Shown: positions 60,923 to 64,000 of the stretch, piece after piece
Layout of the letters: each line of letters opens with the position of its first letter
How positions within the stretch are numbered: position 1 is the stretch's first letter
Source of the DNA: Sycon ciliatum
Taxonomy: Eukaryota; Porifera; Calcarea; Leucosolenida; Sycettidae
DNA length: 64,000 nucleotides
Assembly: GCF_964019385.1 (NCBI RefSeq)
Contig: NC_088645.1
Location: forward strand, 39,771,520 to 39,835,519
Direction of reading: 5' to 3'
Notes under the pieces: generated by a model
The model's input: the letters and a program-made list of their open reading frames with translations, nothing else
The model's database searches: none
Told to the model about the DNA's origin: nothing
Position numbers and translations under genes: made by a program

Positions 60923-63481
60923 TTCTCCAAGTTGGACTTGCGGTCGGGGTACAATCAAATCAGAATTCAAGACTCGGATGTTTCTAAGACGGCCATTAAT
61001 ACGCCGTTCGGCCACTTCCAATTTGGAGTCATGGGATTCGGGCTGACTAATGCCCCGGCAACCTTTCAGTCACTCATGAACTCTATTCTGCAACCGCATC
61101 TCCGAAAATTCGTTGTAGTATTCTTGGATGACATTCTAGTTTTTAGCAAGACCTGGGAAGATCATCTGCATCATCTTCAAACAGTTCTAGAAACACTTAG
61201 AAATAGCGAGCTGTATTGCAAACAGTCTAAATGCGAATTCGGCGTGAGAGAAGTTCTCTTCTTGGGGCATAAAATCAACGGCACATCAATTTCCCCTGAT
61301 CCCAAGAAGATAAGTGCTGTGGAAACATGGCCAACTCCGTCGTCAGTAACTGATGTGAGGAAGTTTCTTGGCTTTGCAAACTATTTCCGAAGGTTCATAG
61401 ATCAACACTCGACCATCTCTCGTCCATTAGAAGAAATCACCGGAAAACATTCACGCTTTGAATGGAGCGCTGCTAGACAGAAGGCATTCGAGTCTCTAAA
61501 ATCAGCATTACTCGAGGCGCCAGTGTTGCAACTGGCCGATGTTGAGAAAAGCTTCACGGTAGAAACTGACGCAAGTGACTTTGCCGTGGCGGGTGTGCTC
61601 CTGCAGCAGGGAGAAGATATGGATTTGCATCCCGTAGCCTATTGTAGTCGGAAACTGTCAGCTGCAGAACGCAACTATACTGCGGCCGAGAGGGAAACGT
61701 TGGCTGTGGTATTTGCATTAAATTGCTGGAGAATCTATCTATTTCGCCACTTTGACCTGATGACTGATAATATGGGTGTTGTCTATTTACGAACCAAACC
61801 GACTCTCACCAAGCGTGAGGCAAGATGGGTAGAGTTTTTAGCTGACTATGACTTCACGGTCTTTCACAAACCAGGAAAGAAAAACATTGCCGACCCGCTT
61901 TCACGCCGTCCAGATCTGTTCAGTGATTCTGAAATAGGCGGGTCATCCTATCCTCCTAACATTCAGTTGAATGCCATTGAGCATACCCTAGAGATTAGTC
62001 CAGACTTAGCGCAGTTAATTGTCAGCGGTTACAAGTGCGACAAGGATCTTGCTCCCATTATCAGGAGACTGAAAAATTCAAGCCATGACAATCTGCACGA
62101 CCGTTACCTTCTAAATGAAACACCCGGTTATCTTTATCTCAGATCTTCACCACAGAACAGGTTATGCATTCCAAAGAGTAGCAAACTCCGACTCGCCCTG
62201 CTTCAAGAATACCATGACTGTGTGACTGCGGGGCATCCCGGTCGAGATCGCACCTATTTCAGACTCGCTAGGTATTTCTATTGGCCCAGAATGGGACTGG
62301 ATGTAAAGGCGTTTGTCAAGTCATGTGACGTCTGCCAACGAGTTAAAGGCGGCCAGCTAAAAACTGGTCTCTTGCAGAATTTACCAGTGCCCAGTCAACC
62401 GTGGGCGGATATCTCGATGGATTTTATCATGGGTTTGCCTAGGACCGATACAGGTCATGATGCAATATATGTATTTGTAGACCGCTTGACAAAGTGTGTA
62501 CATTTAGCACCTACTTCCTCTACTATTGACGCTAAAGGAAGTGCTGATATGTATATTCAACATGTATTTCGACTTCATGGTTTGAGTTCTAGTATTGTAT
62601 GTGATCGTGATCCAAGATTTACGGCAGCATTTTTTCAGGAATTGTTTGATCGCTTAGGAACGAAACTAGCATTTAGTACTGCCAATCACCCTCAGACAGA
62701 TGGCCTAACTGAACGAGTAAACAGAATAGTAGAGGATGTGCTGAGGGCTTTTGTAAATCATAAACAAGATAACTGGGATATGCTCCTACCTCTCTGTGAG
62801 TTTTCTATCAACAGCGCTACTCAATCATCTACAGGAAACACACCGTTCTTCTTAAATTACGGTCTAAATCCCAGAGCGCCACCCGACTTCCTCAACCCTA
62901 TTCAGGGAGGCAGAGATTCAGCTGATTGGTTGCAAGCAAGACAAGACGCGGTCAAGATCTCACAAGATGCGCTAGTGGCAGCTCAAGCTCGTCAGGCCTT
63001 CTATGCAGATCGGACAAGGGTCGAGGGAAAGCTGAAGGTGGGAGATTTGGTAATGGTCTACCGGGATTTCCTCCTGACTCCTGAAGCTCGGGACCGACCA
63101 TCCCATAAATTACGCCCCAAGTGGTTTGGCCCCTTTCCTATAACCCATGTGGTCGGCCCGAATGCCTACAAGCTCAAGTTGCCTCATACCAGCCGCTGTC
63201 ACCCGGTATTTAATGTGTCAGCACTCCGTGCCTACGAGAAGAACGCTATTCCTAATAGGAGACAGCCTACGCCTCCGCCTATCACGGACCTTGATGGTCA
63301 TGCCCGCTATGTGGTGGAGAACATTCTCAGTCACCGCCGCCGGCAGAATCAGCTTCAGTACCTAGTTAAGTGGCAAGGCTACTCTGATGCCACTTGGGAG
63401 CCTGAACATTATTTGTTGGATGAATCTGGTAATGACATTGTTCCACTTCAGAAGTACAAAACCTTGGCTTCTGCCCGCTGA
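60923..63481 (+). CDS. pol: Gypsy Pol, part 2: RT, RNase H, integrase, chromodomain
   Basis: In the same frame as part 1; 849 codons from the first internal ATG at 60932. RT palm: GFGLTNAPATFQSLMN and VVVFLDDILVFSKTW with catalytic DD. RNase H: TVETDASDFAVAGVLL near residue 208 and a downstream TDN. Integrase: HHCC finger (HDCVTAGHPGRD..CDVCQRVKGG), then D,D,E in MDFIMGL, VCDRDPRF and GLTERVNR. The C-terminus, residues about 793-830 (ARYVVENILSHRRRQNQLQY then LVKWQGYSDATWEPEHYL), is a chromodomain keeping the Y, W and Y cage residues that read methylated histone H3. The domain probably guides integration to heterochromatin, as in other chromoviruses. Confidence 0.95.
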   Translation, partial: FSKLDLRSGYNQIRIQDSDVSKTAINTPFGHFQFGVMGFGLTNAPATFQSLMNSILQPHLRKFVVVFLDDILVFSKTWEDHLHHLQTVLETLRNSELYCKQSKCEFGVREVLFLGHKINGTSISPDPKKISAVETWPTPSSVTDVRKFLGFANYFRRFIDQHSTISRPLEEITGKHSRFEWSAARQKAFESLKSALLEAPVLQLADVEKSFTVETDASDFAVAGVLLQQGEDMDLHPVAYCSRKLSAAERNYTAAERETLAVVFALNCWRIYLFRHFDLMTDNMGVVYLRTKPTLTKREARWVEFLADYDFTVFHKPGKKNIADPLSRRPDLFSDSEIGGSSYPPNIQLNAIEHTLEISPDLAQLIVSGYKCDKDLAPIIRRLKNSSHDNLHDRYLLNETPGYLYLRSSPQNRLCIPKSSKLRLALLQEYHDCVTAGHPGRDRTYFRLARYFYWPRMGLDVKAFVKSCDVCQRVKGGQLKTGLLQNLPVPSQPWADISMDFIMGLPRTDTGHDAIYVFVDRLTKCVHLAPTSSTIDAKGSADMYIQHVFRLHGLSSSIVCDRDPRFTAAFFQELFDRLGTKLAFSTANHPQTDGLTERVNRIVEDVLRAFVNHKQDNWDMLLPLCEFSINSATQSSTGNTPFFLNYGLNPRAPPDFLNPIQGGRDSADWLQARQDAVKISQDALVAAQARQAFYADRTRVEGKLKVGDLVMVYRDFLLTPEARDRPSHKLRPKWFGPFPITHVVGPNAYKLKLPHTSRCHPVFNVSALRAYEKNAIPNRRQPTPPPITDLDGHARYVVENILSHRRRQNQLQYLVKWQGYSDATWEPEHYLLDESGNDIVPLQKYKTLASAR

Positions 63482-63667
63482 GTTTTGCAGTTGAACTTCT
63501 AGTTTCACCTTACACATTTGTTGAGCTTATTACACTTTATTTGCATGGAGTTTCAGTCGTCTTATTGTGTTACTTCAGTGCGAAGCCTTTTTTCGTCTCG
63601 CACGTGTTTGCGCTTATTGTACTCTATTCCACTTGAGCATTTGGGTTATAAGCTCCTTCCTCTCCAT

Positions 63668-63680
63668 AGGAGGGGGATGA
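63668..63680 (+). promoter_or_regulatory. Polypurine tract
   Basis: AGGAGGGGGATGA immediately before the 3' LTR; plus-strand DNA synthesis would start here. Confidence 0.8.
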
Positions 63681-63863
63681 TGTAACAGTTTTCCCCTGTT
63701 CTCTATAACTTTACACTCCCTCGCACCTCATGCGTCTTACGCCTGTCTATTAGCACCTTCATTGGCGCCATTGCCACATGTATACTATCACATTTTGCAT
63801 ATAACTGGTCGAGGCACGCTCAACCAGGCCTCTTACTTTTCAAGTTTGATTAAACCTGTTACA
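63681..63863 (+). repeat. 3' LTR, gypsy element
   Basis: 183 bp with no difference from the 5' LTR that I can see, followed by GCTTT of the target duplication. Confidence 0.95.
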
Positions 63864-63868
63864 GCTTT

Positions 63869-64000
63869 GGTAATGAATATATTCCTTGAGTGGGCGTTCT
63901 CTTTTTTTCTTTCTTTACACGTATTGCCTTCGTTTTCAGCACCGCACATAATTATAACCAATATAATTACACACACTTGAGAGGGACGAAAAGAGTTTCT
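63869..64000 (+). repeat. Interrupted third copy of the 25 kb / 40 kb flank
   Basis: AATGAATATATTCCTTGAGTGGGC and ACGTATTGCCTTCGTTTTCAGCACCGCACATAATTATAACCA align with 25130-25250 and 40265-40385. Just left of the gypsy element, CCCACACCAATGCTTT (58769-58783) aligns with CCCACATCATTGCGGT at 25110. The gypsy element thus landed in a third copy of that repeat. Confidence 0.6.

Larger units (their letters stand above)
58784..63863 (+). mobile_element. Full-length Ty3/gypsy chromodomain element
   Basis: A 5080-bp element with two 183-bp LTRs identical by eye, terminal TGTAACAG/CTGTTACA, and a 5-bp target duplication GCTTT at 58779-58783 and 63864-63868. A primer site for initiator Met tRNA follows the 5' LTR and a purine tract (AGGAGGGGGATGA) precedes the 3' LTR. 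Gag and pol are in different frames with a frameshift signal between; pol order is protease, RT, RNase H, integrase, chromodomain, as in chromoviruses. Identical LTRs imply a very recent insertion. One in-frame stop in RT is the only obvious defect. Confidence 0.95.

Overview
This is a stretch of animal nuclear DNA, almost certainly from a marine-type invertebrate, built nearly entirely of transposable elements and their wreckage. The evidence for an animal is the mix of element classes: CR1/Jockey-type and RTE-type LINEs, Penelope-like elements with GIY-YIG endonuclease, a THAP-bearing Kolobok-like DNA transposon, a hAT fragment, and a chromodomain Ty3/gypsy element primed by initiator Met tRNA. 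I cannot name the species. I see no rRNA, no bacterial operon and no host gene whose exon structure I can defend; the best non-transposon candidates are two copies of an unrecognised protein (24.3-24.9 kb and 39.5-40.0 kb).

Layout. 0-2.2 kb: LINE reverse transcriptase on +. 2.3-3.3 kb: CA repeats. 3.65-4.2 kb: relic of the gypsy element that is intact at the right end of the window. 4.2-5.8 kb: two foldback MITEs. 5.8-6.65 kb: degenerate copy of an unknown repeat found again at 41-43 kb. 6.9-12.4 kb: nested LINE fragments on both strands, including a SINE and an RTE fragment with recognisable target duplications. 12.4-13.5 kb: GA and CAA microsatellites. 13.5-15.75 kb: the best-preserved CR1-like LINE (716 codons, -). 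16.0-21.3 kb: a 5.27 kb foldback with about 2.6 kb arms. 22.2-22.8 kb: arrays of a palindromic ACTATATAGT motif. 27.0-30.3 kb: Penelope-like element flanked by 1.1 kb inverted arms. 30.67-33.22 kb: TTAA-flanked Kolobok-like element with a THAP gene cut in two by a LINE and a P2X7-tail-like cysteine domain. 33.25-35.15 kb: fragment of another reverse transcriptase family. 38.0-39.2 kb: foldback. 40.9-43.1 kb: inverted duplication. 43.6-50.2 kb: more LINE fragments and a hAT relic. 51.1-54.5 kb: a TIR element holding three further TTAA-flanked elements. 55.4-57.3 kb: short LTR element carrying a polyubiquitin-derived segment. 58.8-63.9 kb: full-length chromodomain gypsy element with identical 183-bp LTRs.

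How parts work together. In the gypsy element, gag and pol are in different frames; a CCCAAAC heptamer followed by a 12-bp perfect hairpin at the end of gag fits a -1 ribosomal frameshift that would make Gag-Pol. A single in-frame amber codon within the reverse transcriptase interrupts pol. The remaining elements are mostly truncated, and their value lies in the insertion order they record. Frames, repeats and lengths were compared by eye, so boundaries marked approximate may be off by a few bases to tens of bases.
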